A stretch of DNA of 30,989 nucleotides from JACRAO01 sp964490895 (GCA_964490895.1 CAZBEI010000080.1:1-30989), one strand, 5' to 3'; numbered from the stretch's first letter, positions 1 to 8,150 are shown. Notes: generated by a model not told the origin, from the sequence alone. Numbers and translations are program-made.

Positions 1-87
1 AGCGCAGCAAATGGAAAGCCTGTCCCATCTAATTCAGGGCAGAGTACACAGTCTCAAGCTATTGTTGAAGTAGGAGTGCCTCGGTAG
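1..87 (+). CDS. Possible 3' end of a gene cut by the left edge
   Basis: Frame 1 is open from the window edge to a TAG at 85-87 and encodes 28 residues ending in IVEVGVPR. The stop lies 2 bp from the stop of the convergent minus-strand gene, a typical tail-to-tail arrangement. A second frame (2-73) is also open to the edge and ends in SLKLLLK, so the true frame cannot be settled from this fragment. The stretch is too short to recognise any family, and it may simply be non-coding. Confidence 0.3.
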   Translation, partial: SAANGKPVPSNSGQSTQSQAIVEVGVPR

Positions 88-89
88 TT

Positions 90-455
90 TTAGTCTTTTC
101 CGTCTGAGTTCAATTCCCGAATCAAATCTCTCAATTTTTTACGTTCGGAATGATCTATTTTTTCTTCTTTTTTATTATCTTTTTGTGCACTTGAAGAATG
201 AAGTATAATTTTATCTGCCTTTTGTTGTGTGAGCCCTTGTTTCACGTCATGGATAACCTCTGGGATAACCCCGTGAATGACCTGATTTGAGAGTCCTTTG
301 GCTTTTTCAATGACAAGAGAGGGCTGAAACGCCGTTACGAAGTCTTTGATATGGTCGGAGATCGTTTGCCCTTTCCAAGGGATGATATGGCTTAAAATCA
401 ACACCGTCACCGTAAAAAGTCCCAGTTTGATGAGGTCAAAAATTTTTTTAAACAT
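90..455 (-). CDS. Small single-pass membrane protein of unknown function
   Basis: I do not recognise this 121-aa protein. Residues 1-8 are basic and residues 9-26 (rich in L, V, I, T) form one likely membrane segment or uncleaved signal anchor. Next comes an amphipathic region with several Val/Ile-rich turns, and from about residue 90 a highly charged Lys/Glu tail (DNKKEEKIDHSERKK), probably helical. The ATG at 455 has a strong Shine-Dalgarno sequence (GAGGAG, about 459-466). Its first 8 bp overlap the end of the upstream 143-aa gene, so the two are almost certainly translated together. It is the last gene of the lon-corC-cheY run. Being coupled to a CheY-like receiver and an ExxN protein, it could anchor or transmit that signal, but this is only inference from position. 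Confidence 0.72.
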   Translation of the reverse strand: MFKKIFDLIKLGLFTVTVLILSHIIPWKGQTISDHIKDFVTAFQPSLVIEKAKGLSNQVIHGVIPEVIHDVKQGLTQQKADKIILHSSSAQKDNKKEEKIDHSERKKLRDLIRELNSDGKD

Positions 456-879
456 AGATCTCCTCGATTGGAAAGTGGGAGAGAAGGCAAGAATAAAGCA
501 GGTCCGTTTTTTTATTTAAAGTATGGGTGTATACACAACGTACTTCGGGGGGGTGGCGCTCCATGAGTTGCTTTGCTTTGGCAGGATCACATTTTAAAGG
601 GGATGAAACCAGTACAATAGAATTTTGCTTTCGAGCCAGTCCATCTGCGATTTGACTTGCGATGATATTGCTCATTTCGCAATAAGTGGAAAAATTTAAA
701 CTTTTATCAAAAAAGAAAAGTAAAAAACTTTTTTCGGCGCCATACAGTGTAAAATAAAGGCCTTGGAGGTCTTCTGTGAGATCTAAAGTTTCGGTAGAGG
801 GTTTGGCAGTGTTTTGAGTAACTTGGCCAAGTTTATAAAAATCAAACTGACTTGGAAAAAGATCAAAGTCCAGGTTCAT
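448..879 (-). CDS. CheX/CheC-like protein with ExxN motif (putative)
   Basis: This 143-aa soluble protein starts directly after the stop of the cheY-like gene (879/880, no gap). Residues 38-60 alternate as beta-strand-like hydrophobic stretches (LYFTLYG, SFLLFFFD). They are followed by a helix holding E68-M-S-N71-I-I-A-S, an E-x-x-N pattern like the active-site helix of CheC/CheX/FliY phosphatases, which dephosphorylate CheY-P. The length fits CheX (about 150 aa, one ExxN) better than CheC (two ExxN). The rest of the sequence is too diverged to assign with certainty. It has no membrane segment or signal peptide, so it should be cytoplasmic. No strong ribosome site is visible before the ATG, so translation probably continues from cheY. 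The family assignment rests on one motif plus context. Confidence 0.7.
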   Translation of the reverse strand: MNLDFDLFPSQFDFYKLGQVTQNTAKPSTETLDLTEDLQGLYFTLYGAEKSFLLFFFDKSLNFSTYCEMSNIIASQIADGLARKQNSIVLVSSPLKCDPAKAKQLMERHPPEVRCVYTHTLNKKTDLLYSCLLSHFPIEEIYV

Positions 880-1293
880 TTATAGGCTCTTTTGGGCTCT
901 GTGGGTGGAGCGACCCGTAATTTTTTCTTCGCTCGAGGCCACTCTCTCTACGGTTTTCAAAACATCCTCGGCAGTAAATGGTTTTAAAATGTAATCCTTG
1001 GCCCCGACATTGATGGATTCCATCACTAGGTTTTCTTGGCCCAGGGCAGAAATCATTATGATTTTGGCATTTTTATCCAATTTGAGAATTTTTCTCGTGG
1101 CTTCGATGCCGCTCATTTGAGGCATGACGACATCCATGGTGACGATCTGGGGCTGTAGTCTTTTATAGATCTCAACGGCTTGTTCTCCATCCTCTGCTTC
1201 GGCAATCACTTGATATTGAGCTTGAGTGAGTATTTCGACGAGTGTTTTCCGAACAAAGGCAATGTCATCCACTACTAAAACTGTTTTGGCCAT
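880..1293 (-). CDS. CheY-like single-domain response regulator
   Basis: This 137-aa protein is a complete receiver domain with no output domain. The acidic pocket is D9 and D10 (VVDD), the phosphorylated Asp is D54 (TMDVVMP), the conserved Ser/Thr switch position is S82 (ISA), and the invariant Lys is K104 (LKPF). A basic tail of about 20 residues (EKITGRSTHRAQKSL) follows the last helix. The ATG at 1293 has a very strong Shine-Dalgarno sequence (GGGAGGTGAG, 1297-1306). A 69-bp gap separates it from the corC-like gene upstream. That gap contains a -10-like TAAAAT (1311-1316, minus strand) with a poor -35, so cheY may have its own promoter. No histidine kinase is adjacent. The partner kinase and target are unknown; the ExxN protein directly downstream is the obvious candidate phosphatase. 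Confidence 0.95.
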   Translation of the reverse strand: MAKTVLVVDDIAFVRKTLVEILTQAQYQVIAEAEDGEQAVEIYKRLQPQIVTMDVVMPQMSGIEATRKILKLDKNAKIIMISALGQENLVMESINVGAKDYILKPFTAEDVLKTVERVASSEEKITGRSTHRAQKSL

Positions 1294-1362
1294 GAACTCA
1301 CCTCCCGCTCATTTTACCGACTAAATGTGACAAAAGAAAAGCATTAATTTTAACGCGACGGA

Positions 1363-2640
1363 TTAGTGTTTTTCTTGAACTTTTTCAATTTGTACTGCTT
1401 CAATTTGTCTCTCGGAAGCCTTGCGAATCGTAAGTTTGAGCAGTCCGCTGGGTGTTTCAAAAAACAACTCGTCTCGGACCTCCGGAATCCTTCCAAATTG
1501 TTGGAGTAAAAAACCACTGAGGGTTTCGTAGTTTCCCTCGGGCAGGTTAAAGTCTATTTTTTCATTCAATTGGCTAATTTCCATTTGAGCTTGAACGAGC
1601 CACTGTGAGGGCCCAATTTCTCTGTAGAGCGCCGTTTTCGTATCATACTCATCCGTGATTTCGCCCACGATTTCTTCTACAATGTCTTCGAAAGTGATTA
1701 TCCCGATGGCTCCCCCATACTCATCCACAACAATGACCAGCTCGTTATCTTCTTGGTGCATTTCTAAAAGTAAATCATGGAGGGCTTGAGTTTCGGCGAC
1801 ATAATAGGCGTGGCTGATGTAATTTCGGATCGGTTGTTCTAAGTCGAGAGCTGAAAAAAGATCGGTATACTCTAAAACTCCAACAATATTGTCCACTCTG
1901 TTTTCAAAAACGGGCATTCGAGTGTGTCTGTATTTTTGGAAACGAGAGAGTGCTTCTTTGATGGAGGCCGAAATTTCGATCGCTTTTACGTTGACCAACG
2001 GAATCAGTGCATGTTTGACTTCTGTGTCTTTAAAATCTAAAATCCTCTTAATCATCTTTCTTTCGCTCGCAGTAATTTCAGTTTCTTTTTTTTCGTAAGC
2101 CAATAAGGACCTCAGCTCATCTCGGGTCGTTCTTTTTTTCCCAATCAAGAGATCCCCTAGAGGGCTAATCATTTTAGAAAGTTGTGTTGTGTAAGACGCA
2201 AGAAGCCTCGTGATGGGATAAAAAGCGTGATAAGTGTAACTCAGCGGAAAGGCAACCCAGGGCGCAAGCACATCCGCATATTTTCGGTAAATTGTTTTAG
2301 GAATCAGTTCTCCAAAAATAACAATAATGGGAGAGGTGATTAGAATGGCAAAAAGTTCTGGTGTTTTTTTGAAATGCTCTAAACAGTAAAGCGTCATGAT
2401 AGCAGAAATACTTGAGATCGATAGGCTTGTGATGAGAAGTGTAGTGGATAGAATTTTTTCTGGATTTTTTAGGAGCTGAAATGCCTTTTCTGCTCCTCTC
2501 GAACCTTTTTTTGCCTGTGCTTTTAGTCCGAGTTTATCTGCAGATAAAAGCGCGATCTCGCTGCCTGTGTAAAATCCTTCGATCAAAAGCAATGGCAATC
2601 CCAATAAAAAGGCGGTCTGTAAATCTACACTCGTCGGCAT
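1363..2640 (-). CDS. CNNM/CorC family membrane protein (DUF21, CBS pair, CorC_HlyC)
   Basis: This 425-aa protein has the full CorC/TlyC-type layout. Residues 1-165 form a DUF21/CNNM transmembrane domain with several helices and the family motif around G110-ELIPK-115. A CBS pair follows at about 205-335, with a very typical second repeat: VDEYGG at 305-310, then EDIVEEIVGEI (318-328) and DEYD. The end (about 345-415) is a CorC_HlyC-type domain (ETLSGFLL, GRIPEVRDE). Family members are linked to magnesium/cobalt efflux or resistance; older 'hemolysin' labels are not informative. It lies 3 bp after a paralogue and downstream of lon, so the pair is surely cotranscribed and may act as a heteromer. 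The transported ion cannot be read from the sequence. Confidence 0.93.
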   Translation of the reverse strand: MPTSVDLQTAFLLGLPLLLIEGFYTGSEIALLSADKLGLKAQAKKGSRGAEKAFQLLKNPEKILSTTLLITSLSISSISAIMTLYCLEHFKKTPELFAILITSPIIVIFGELIPKTIYRKYADVLAPWVAFPLSYTYHAFYPITRLLASYTTQLSKMISPLGDLLIGKKRTTRDELRSLLAYEKKETEITASERKMIKRILDFKDTEVKHALIPLVNVKAIEISASIKEALSRFQKYRHTRMPVFENRVDNIVGVLEYTDLFSALDLEQPIRNYISHAYYVAETQALHDLLLEMHQEDNELVIVVDEYGGAIGIITFEDIVEEIVGEITDEYDTKTALYREIGPSQWLVQAQMEISQLNEKIDFNLPEGNYETLSGFLLQQFGRIPEVRDELFFETPSGLLKLTIRKASERQIEAVQIEKVQEKH

Positions 2641-2643
2641 ATT

Positions 2644-3687
2644 TTATTTTTTTCCTATGGAGTCGTCTTCATTAAATACAGATTCAAAAACGGGCACTAA
2701 AACATCAGCCATCGTGACGATGCCCATGACTTCGCCCAGAGTCCCGCCAATGGTTACAATGGCCAAGTGAGTTCGGTGTTGTTTGAATTTTCTAAAAAGT
2801 GCATTGAGCCTTACGGAGGGAGAAACAAGCAGGGGTTTTCTCATCAAGCTTTCGATGGTGTTGTTTTGAAGTTCAGGGTCTAGTTTGGTAAAGAGTAAAT
2901 CTTTCGAATACAGAATGCCCAAGATCTTTTTTTTAGTGGAATCTGTCACTGGGATACGCGAATAGGGAGATCCTTGAATTGTTTGTGCCGCTGTTTTGAT
3001 GGGGATATGTGAGGGGAGAGAAAAAACTTGGGATAAGGGAGTGTAGACGTCGATGACCGTTCGATCGTCGAGGTCAAAAATTTTTCGAATCAAGTCGAGT
3101 TCTGTTTGGTGAATTGCCCCTTCTTTGTGCCCTTCTTCGACCATGGATAAAAATTCTTCTTCGCGCAAAACAGGGTCCTCCTTTTCCTTGAAATGCCCAG
3201 CATCTGTTTTGCCTAAAATCAAGACCATTTTTTTAGAAAACCACTGAATTAAAAATCGAATCGGAACGAAACACCGATACAGCCACCTCAAAGGGGGGGC
3301 GGCTAAAGGCGCGATAAAAGTGTTGGCTCTGGTTGAGATGGCCTTGGGGGTCATTTCGCAGAAAATTAAAATCACGGGGGTGGTAACGAGCGTGCCCATC
3401 AAAGTTTGAAGTTCCCAGTTTGGAAAGACTGTCCAATTTTTAGAGATTGCCTCTGTAATAAATGTTGCAATCGAAATATTGATGATTTCATTGGTGACCA
3501 AAATCGTCATCAGTAGACCGCCCGGATCATTGAGGAGGAATTTGATTTGTGAGTAAGAGGGCCTAAAGCGCTCTTTGAGGCTTCTCAATTGAAATCTGGA
3601 CAAACTAAACAGAGCGGCCTCTGAGCCTGATAAAAAGGCAGAAAATGAAATCAGTGTCATACAAAGGAGTGTGTCAATAAAGGTCAT
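2644..3687 (-). CDS. CNNM/CorC family membrane protein, short form lacking the CorC_HlyC domain
   Basis: This 347-aa paralogue of the next gene has an N-terminal DUF21/CNNM membrane domain (about 1-160), with FLSGSEAALFS near 18-28 and CEMTPK at 110-115. A cytosolic CBS pair follows (about 200-335, ending in GEVMGIVTMADVLVPVF). It stops there: the C-terminal CorC_HlyC domain of its neighbour is missing, and the second CBS has GGTLGEVMGIVT in place of VDEYGG. No frameshift remnant of the missing domain is visible, because the next gene begins 3 bp later. It starts 13 bp after the lon stop and lacks an obvious Shine-Dalgarno sequence, so it may depend on translation of lon. Probable role: inner-membrane divalent-cation transport or its regulation. 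Confidence 0.92.
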   Translation of the reverse strand: MTFIDTLLCMTLISFSAFLSGSEAALFSLSRFQLRSLKERFRPSYSQIKFLLNDPGGLLMTILVTNEIINISIATFITEAISKNWTVFPNWELQTLMGTLVTTPVILIFCEMTPKAISTRANTFIAPLAAPPLRWLYRCFVPIRFLIQWFSKKMVLILGKTDAGHFKEKEDPVLREEEFLSMVEEGHKEGAIHQTELDLIRKIFDLDDRTVIDVYTPLSQVFSLPSHIPIKTAAQTIQGSPYSRIPVTDSTKKKILGILYSKDLLFTKLDPELQNNTIESLMRKPLLVSPSVRLNALFRKFKQHRTHLAIVTIGGTLGEVMGIVTMADVLVPVFESVFNEDDSIGKK

Positions 3688-3700
3688 AGTGTATTGAGCA

Positions 3701-6115
3701 TCACGCTACTTTATCAAGTCTAGGCTGAGAAGCTCTTTTTTTATTGCGATCTGGTTTGTGGAGTGAGTCTCTCTTTTTCGTTAAAACCACATCCAAGACT
3801 TGGTCGATGGTTTTTACAGGTATAAAGGTCAAATTCGCACGGTATTCTTCCGGAATATCTTCGAGGTCTTTTTTGTTTTTGTCTGGGATGATAATGGTCC
3901 TAATCCCATGTCGCATGGCTGCTAGAGCTTTTTCTTTGAGTCCTCCAATGGGGAGCACCCGTCCGGTGAGCGTGATTTCTCCGGTCATGGCGACATCTTT
4001 GCGAATGGGTACGCCCTTTAATCTTGAAATCATAGAAGCGGCCATGGTGATTCCAGCTGATGGGCCATCTTTGGGTACACCGCCTGCAGGAAAATGGACG
4101 TGAATGTCGGTCGTCGCAAAAATTTCTTCGTCTATTCCAAAATCCTTTGCTCGTGAGCGGATGAGGCCTAAAGCAGCTTGTCCGGATTCTTTCATGACTT
4201 CGCCCAATTGCCCTGTGAGTGTGATGATGCCTTTGCCTTTCATGGTCGTGGTTTCGACGTAGAGAATTTCTCCTCCAAAAGCAGTCCACGCAAGTCCAGT
4301 GGCAATCCCGATTTCGTCTTTTTCTTGTTCATCTTCGCGTACAAAAATCGCAGGTCCTAAAAGTTTCTGAACCATCTCATGGGTGATTGTTGTTTTTTCT
4401 TTTTTGCCTTCGGCCACCAGTTTTGCAGTTTTTCTGGACAAAGTGGCAATGTTTCTTTCTAGGTTTCTCAGTCCTGCCTCTCTTGTGTAGTGAGAAATAA
4501 CCGTCTTTATAGCATTGCCTGTAAAATCAATGAGAGAGGGGTTGAGTCCATTCTCCGTTATTTGTTTTGGGATCAAATATTTTATTGCAATAAAGAATTT
4601 TTCTTCTTCTGTATAGCCTGCCAAGGGAATGATTTCCATTCTATCTTTGAGGGCGGATGGAATCGTGTCTAAAATATTGCAGGTAGCGACGAACATAACA
4701 TTGGACAAATCAAAGGGGACATTGAGGTAGTGGTCCCGGAAAGTATTGTTTTGTTCTGGATCTAAGACTTCTAAGAGAGCGGCAGAGGGGTCTCCTCGAA
4801 AGTCGCTTCCGAGCTTGTCAATTTCATCCAGGACAAAGACCGGGTTATTGGTAGCAACTTGTTTGAGTCCTTGAATGATACGGCCTGGCAGTGCGCCAAC
4901 ATAGGTTCTTCTGTGGCCCCTGATTTCCGCTTCGTCTTTGACTCCACCCAAAGACACCCGAACAAACTCCCTTCCCATGGTGCGTGCAATGGATCTGCCG
5001 AGTGAGGTTTTCCCAACTCCGGGAGGGCCTGTAAAACAAAGGATAGGGCCTTTCATCCTTTCTTTTAATTTTCTGACAGCCAGGTATTCTAAAATGCGCT
5101 CTTTAATTTTAGTGAGATTGTAGTGGTCTTCGTCCAAAATTTGTTTCGCTCGCGCTAAGTCTAAATTATCGAGTGTTTGTTTACTCCAAGGAGTTTCGAT
5201 GAGCCAGTCCACATAGGTTCGGAGCATTGAGGCTTCGGATGCATCTGGATGCATCCTTTCGAGTCGCCCCAATTGTTTGAGTGTTTCTTGTTCGACTTCT
5301 GGGGGCATTTTGCAAGCTAAGACTTTTTCTCGGAGCTCATTGACTTCTTCCGTCTTGGAGTCTGGATCTCCGAGCTCACTTTTGATCGCTCGAATTTGCT
5401 CTCTCAAAAAATATTCCTTTTGAGATTTTGTCATTTCATCTTTGGCCTGGGATCTAATTTTAGCTTGAATCGAAAGGACTTCAATTTCACGCGTAAGAAA
5501 GTCAAAAATCTTCTTCAGTCTTTCCAGTGGCTCCGTGGTTTCCAATACCCCTTGTGCTTCGCTCACTTTTAAGCCTAAGTTCGAAGCCACGAGGTCTGCA
5601 AGTCGACCTGGATCTGTAATGTCATCTAATACCATGAGGATGTCAGGTGAGAGGACTTTTCCTAGGGCAATGACCTTTTCGAGTTGCTCTCGGACATTGC
5701 GCGCAAGAGCTTCGGCTTCGGCAATCGAAGCAAGGGGGGTTTCGTCTACTTTATTGATTTTGACTTCGAAGTAGGGTTGAGTGTGTGTAAATTCCGTAAT
5801 ATTGGCCTTGCACAATCCTTGGGTCAAAATTTTGATTCGGCCATCGGGTAGTTTTCTCATTCTCATGATCATGGAGACTGTGCCCATACGGTAGATGCCG
5901 TCAGAGCTGGGATGTTCATCGCTGATGTCTTTTTGTGATGCGAGTAAAATTAAACGATCTGACCGAGCGAGTGCTTCTTCTACGCTTTTAATCGAGGAAT
6001 CTCGCCCCACAAAGAGTGGGATAATCATATAGGGAAAGACGACAATATCTCTTACGGGCAAAAGTGGCAGTGACTGGGGTATTTCAATTTGCTCGCCTTC
6101 ATAATTAGTGACCAT
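3701..6115 (-). CDS. lon: ATP-dependent protease Lon (LonA)
   Basis: This 804-aa protein has the complete LonA architecture. The substrate-binding N domain spans about 15-210 (LPLLPVRDIVVFPYM) and a helical region runs to about 330. The AAA+ module has Walker A GPPGVGKT at 363-370 and Walker B LDEID at 429-433. The C-terminal serine/lysine protease domain has S686 in PKDGPSAG and K729 in GGLKEKA. Lon degrades misfolded and specific regulatory proteins in the cytosol, as a hexamer. The tail after residue 780 is Lys/Arg-rich (KKRDSLHKPDRNKKRA) and longer than in many LonA proteins. It lies 69 bp downstream of dksA and 13 bp upstream of the first CorC-like gene. No good sigma-70 or heat-shock promoter is evident in the 69-bp gap, so part of its transcription may come from dksA. 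Confidence 0.98.
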   Translation of the reverse strand: MVTNYEGEQIEIPQSLPLLPVRDIVVFPYMIIPLFVGRDSSIKSVEEALARSDRLILLASQKDISDEHPSSDGIYRMGTVSMIMRMRKLPDGRIKILTQGLCKANITEFTHTQPYFEVKINKVDETPLASIAEAEALARNVREQLEKVIALGKVLSPDILMVLDDITDPGRLADLVASNLGLKVSEAQGVLETTEPLERLKKIFDFLTREIEVLSIQAKIRSQAKDEMTKSQKEYFLREQIRAIKSELGDPDSKTEEVNELREKVLACKMPPEVEQETLKQLGRLERMHPDASEASMLRTYVDWLIETPWSKQTLDNLDLARAKQILDEDHYNLTKIKERILEYLAVRKLKERMKGPILCFTGPPGVGKTSLGRSIARTMGREFVRVSLGGVKDEAEIRGHRRTYVGALPGRIIQGLKQVATNNPVFVLDEIDKLGSDFRGDPSAALLEVLDPEQNNTFRDHYLNVPFDLSNVMFVATCNILDTIPSALKDRMEIIPLAGYTEEEKFFIAIKYLIPKQITENGLNPSLIDFTGNAIKTVISHYTREAGLRNLERNIATLSRKTAKLVAEGKKEKTTITHEMVQKLLGPAIFVREDEQEKDEIGIATGLAWTAFGGEILYVETTTMKGKGIITLTGQLGEVMKESGQAALGLIRSRAKDFGIDEEIFATTDIHVHFPAGGVPKDGPSAGITMAASMISRLKGVPIRKDVAMTGEITLTGRVLPIGGLKEKALAAMRHGIRTIIIPDKNKKDLEDIPEEYRANLTFIPVKTIDQVLDVVLTKKRDSLHKPDRNKKRASQPRLDKVA

Positions 6116-6184
6116 CTTACAAGATGATTCGGCACTCTCTTGGCTTCTCTTGAGGGATAATTTGCCTAGCGCTTAACTGTATTG

Positions 6185-6547
6185 CTATGCGTAAATTTTT
6201 TCTCTATGTTCTTGTTTCTCTTTGCAGGCAATACACAGAGTGGTGGAGGGTCTGGCCTCTAGTCTCCGAAGTTCGATGGGTTCTTCGCAAGATTCGCAAA
6301 CTCCAAAAGACCCTTCTTCCATGCGTCCAAGGGCTTGATCGATTTTAGAGAGCAGTTGTCGTTCTCTGTCGCGGAGTTTGAAAATAAGATTTTGATTGAT
6401 CTCACTTGCGGCTAAGTCCGTTTCGTCAGGCAAATCATCTGGAGAAAGAGCCAATTCGTTTTTAAGCGCATTCTTAGAATTGTTCAAAAGCCTTTGTTTT
6501 TCTTCGAGCAATATTCTCTTAAATCGAGCCACTGTTTTTGTGTCCAT
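6185..6547 (-). CDS. dksA: RNA polymerase-binding transcription factor DksA/TraR family
   Basis: This 120-aa protein has the DksA fold pattern. A long N-terminal coiled coil (about 5-75) turns at an acidic tip D41-E-T-D44, the position of the DxxDxA tip that enters the RNA polymerase secondary channel. A C4 zinc finger follows, C84-x2-C87 and C105-x2-C108. It is shorter than E. coli DksA (about 150 aa) and near the usual length of the shorter DksA/TraR proteins common outside Gammaproteobacteria. The ATG at 6547 has a strong Shine-Dalgarno sequence (GGAGGGGG, 6554-6561). Its expected role is ppGpp-linked control of rRNA and amino-acid promoters. It is first in the minus-strand run and divergent from glmU. 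Confidence 0.93.
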   Translation of the reverse strand: MDTKTVARFKRILLEEKQRLLNNSKNALKNELALSPDDLPDETDLAASEINQNLIFKLRDRERQLLSKIDQALGRMEEGSFGVCESCEEPIELRRLEARPSTTLCIACKEKQEHREKIYA

Positions 6548-6590
6548 TATTTTCCCCCTCCAATGGGTTTCCCCTCATAATCAAACACTA

Positions 6591-6618
6591 ATTCTAGCTC
6601 TCTTCAGAAATAGCGCAA
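6591..6618 (-). promoter_or_regulatory. Probable sigma-70 type promoter of dksA
   Basis: Reading the minus strand, TTGCGC (6613-6618) and TAGAAT (6591-6596) are separated by 16 bp. The -10 matches consensus at 5 of 6 positions, the -35 at only 3 of 6. Transcription would start near 6584 and give a leader of about 37 nt containing the strong dksA ribosome site. Confidence 0.4.
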
Positions 6619-6685
6619 CTCTTTTTATAAGAATTTATAAGGGATAATGCAATGCGGCTTGAATGGGTGTGGCTGTGGAATTTCA

Positions 6686-6713
6686 TTGACTGCAAAAGTT
6701 AAACTCTTATACC
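6686..6713 (+). promoter_or_regulatory. Probable promoter of the glmU-glmS-clc-pcrA operon
   Basis: TTGACT (6686-6691, 5 of 6 to consensus) and TATACC (6708-6713, 4 of 6) are 16 bp apart. Transcription would begin about 6719-6721, 2-4 nt before the glmU ATG at 6723, and no Shine-Dalgarno sequence precedes that ATG. A leaderless or near-leaderless glmU mRNA is therefore possible. A promoter further upstream has not been excluded. Confidence 0.4.
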
Positions 6714-6722
6714 TGTTCTAGT

Positions 6723-8150
6723 ATGAGAGTCATTATATTGGCAGCGGGGCAAGGTAAAAGAATGCGTTCCCAAACCCCCAAAGTACTTCATGAAATTGGT
6801 GGAAAACCCATTTTATTTCATATCTTATCTAAAGTCGACGAAGCATTGCCAAATGCTTCCGTGGCTATCGTTTTGGGGTATGACCATCAAAAAATCGAAT
6901 CACAAATTAAGCAAAACCCTGCTTTTTCAAAGATGGACCTTTATTTTGTTTTGCAGTCTGAACAAAAAGGGACAGGGCATGCTGCGCGCTGTGCGATCGA
7001 GTCTCCATGGGGAGTGAGGCTCAAAGAGAATAAAGGGCCTGTGCTTGTCTTGCCAGGGGATCTCCCTTTGATCACAAAAGAACTGATTTTACAGATGTGT
7101 GAGCCCTTATCTCGTGGATGCTCTGTTCGGTTACTCACTTGCCAACTCAGGGATCCCAGCGGCTATGGGAGAGTTGTTCGAAGGGGGAAAAAAGGCTCTG
7201 TGCTCCGGATAGTCGAGGAAAAAGATGCCAACATAAGAGAAAAAATAATTCAGGAAGTTTCTGTCTCCATTTATTTTTTCCAGTCCACTTTTTTGAATGC
7301 AATGAGTCAAAGAATTTCGAATAAAAATACTCAAGGTGAGTACTATTTGACGGACCTGATAGCCTATGCAGTTCGGGCCAAAAAAAGTGCAATTGACGTT
7401 CTCGCTTGGTCCGAACCCAATGACGTCAGAGGCATAAACGACACCTGGGAGTTTGCCCAGGCCAGGCGTTTGCTCAACGACCGAACCTTGAAAAAATGGG
7501 CCTGCCTTGGAGTCAAATTTTTAGACACCCAAACAACATGGGTAGATGTGGATGTTGTTTTGGGCGAAGAAGTCCTCATTCATCCTGGGGTGATCTTGAT
7601 GGGAAATACCGAGGTTGGTAAAAAATCAGAAATCGGCCCACATGTTGTTTTAAAAAATGTGCAAGTGGGTGAGGAGGTTTTATTTCAAGCAGGTACAGTG
7701 GTCGAAAATTCGGTCATTGGAAATAAATCCAGGCTTGGACCCTATGCTCACGTACGGCCAGAAACAGTGATTGGCTCAAATGTGAAGATCGGAAATTTTG
7801 TAGAGCTTAAAAAATCAGTGATTGGGGATTTTACGAGCATTGCGCATTTGTCCTACTTAGGAGACGCTCAAGTTGGAAAACGAGTGAATATCGGTTGTGG
7901 TTTTGTGACTTGTAATTATGATGGGCGAGAGATCGATGGCCAGAGAAAACATCAAACCATTATTGAAGATGATGTATTTTTAGGCAGTGATTGTCAGGCA
8001 GTAGCCCCTGTTTTTATCGGACAAGGAGCTTATATAGCTTCTGGCTCAACGATTACAGAAAATGTAGAGTCGGGAGCTTTGGCCATAGCACGTGCAAGAC
8101 AAGTAAATAAGCTAGGTTATGTAAAAAAGCTAAAAGAAGGGGATTTGTAA
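6723..8150 (+). CDS. glmU: Bifunctional UDP-GlcNAc pyrophosphorylase / glucosamine-1-phosphate acetyltransferase
   Basis: GlmU makes UDP-GlcNAc from glucosamine-1-phosphate, acetyl-CoA and UTP, the precursor of peptidoglycan and lipid A. Residues 1-235 form the nucleotidyltransferase half, with LAAGQGKRM at 6-14 (R13), K20 in PKVLH, QKGTGHAA at 81-88 and the metal-binding D113 in PGDLPL. EYYLTDL is at 206-212. Residues about 255-450 form a left-handed beta-helix of hexapeptide repeats, ending in the acetyltransferase site with H375 in AHLSYLGDA and the CNYDG motif (397-401). At 475 aa it is slightly longer than the usual 450-460. It is the first gene of its operon, with glmS starting 1 bp after the stop. 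Confidence 0.98.
   Translation: MRVIILAAGQGKRMRSQTPKVLHEIGGKPILFHILSKVDEALPNASVAIVLGYDHQKIESQIKQNPAFSKMDLYFVLQSEQKGTGHAARCAIESPWGVRLKENKGPVLVLPGDLPLITKELILQMCEPLSRGCSVRLLTCQLRDPSGYGRVVRRGKKGSVLRIVEEKDANIREKIIQEVSVSIYFFQSTFLNAMSQRISNKNTQGEYYLTDLIAYAVRAKKSAIDVLAWSEPNDVRGINDTWEFAQARRLLNDRTLKKWACLGVKFLDTQTTWVDVDVVLGEEVLIHPGVILMGNTEVGKKSEIGPHVVLKNVQVGEEVLFQAGTVVENSVIGNKSRLGPYAHVRPETVIGSNVKIGNFVELKKSVIGDFTSIAHLSYLGDAQVGKRVNIGCGFVTCNYDGREIDGQRKHQTIIEDDVFLGSDCQAVAPVFIGQGAYIASGSTITENVESGALAIARARQVNKLGYVKKLKEGDL

Noticed and set aside
104..130. tRNA T-loop-like sequence (GAGTTCAATTCCCGAATC)
   Set aside because: No cloverleaf arms surround it, and it lies in the coding end of the 121-aa protein.
3744..4289. 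Long open frames on both strands within lon (3744-4103 plus; 3900-4289 minus in another frame)
   Set aside because: They overlap the highly conserved lon protease domain, have low-complexity Arg/His/Ser-rich translations and no ribosome site; they are shadows of lon.
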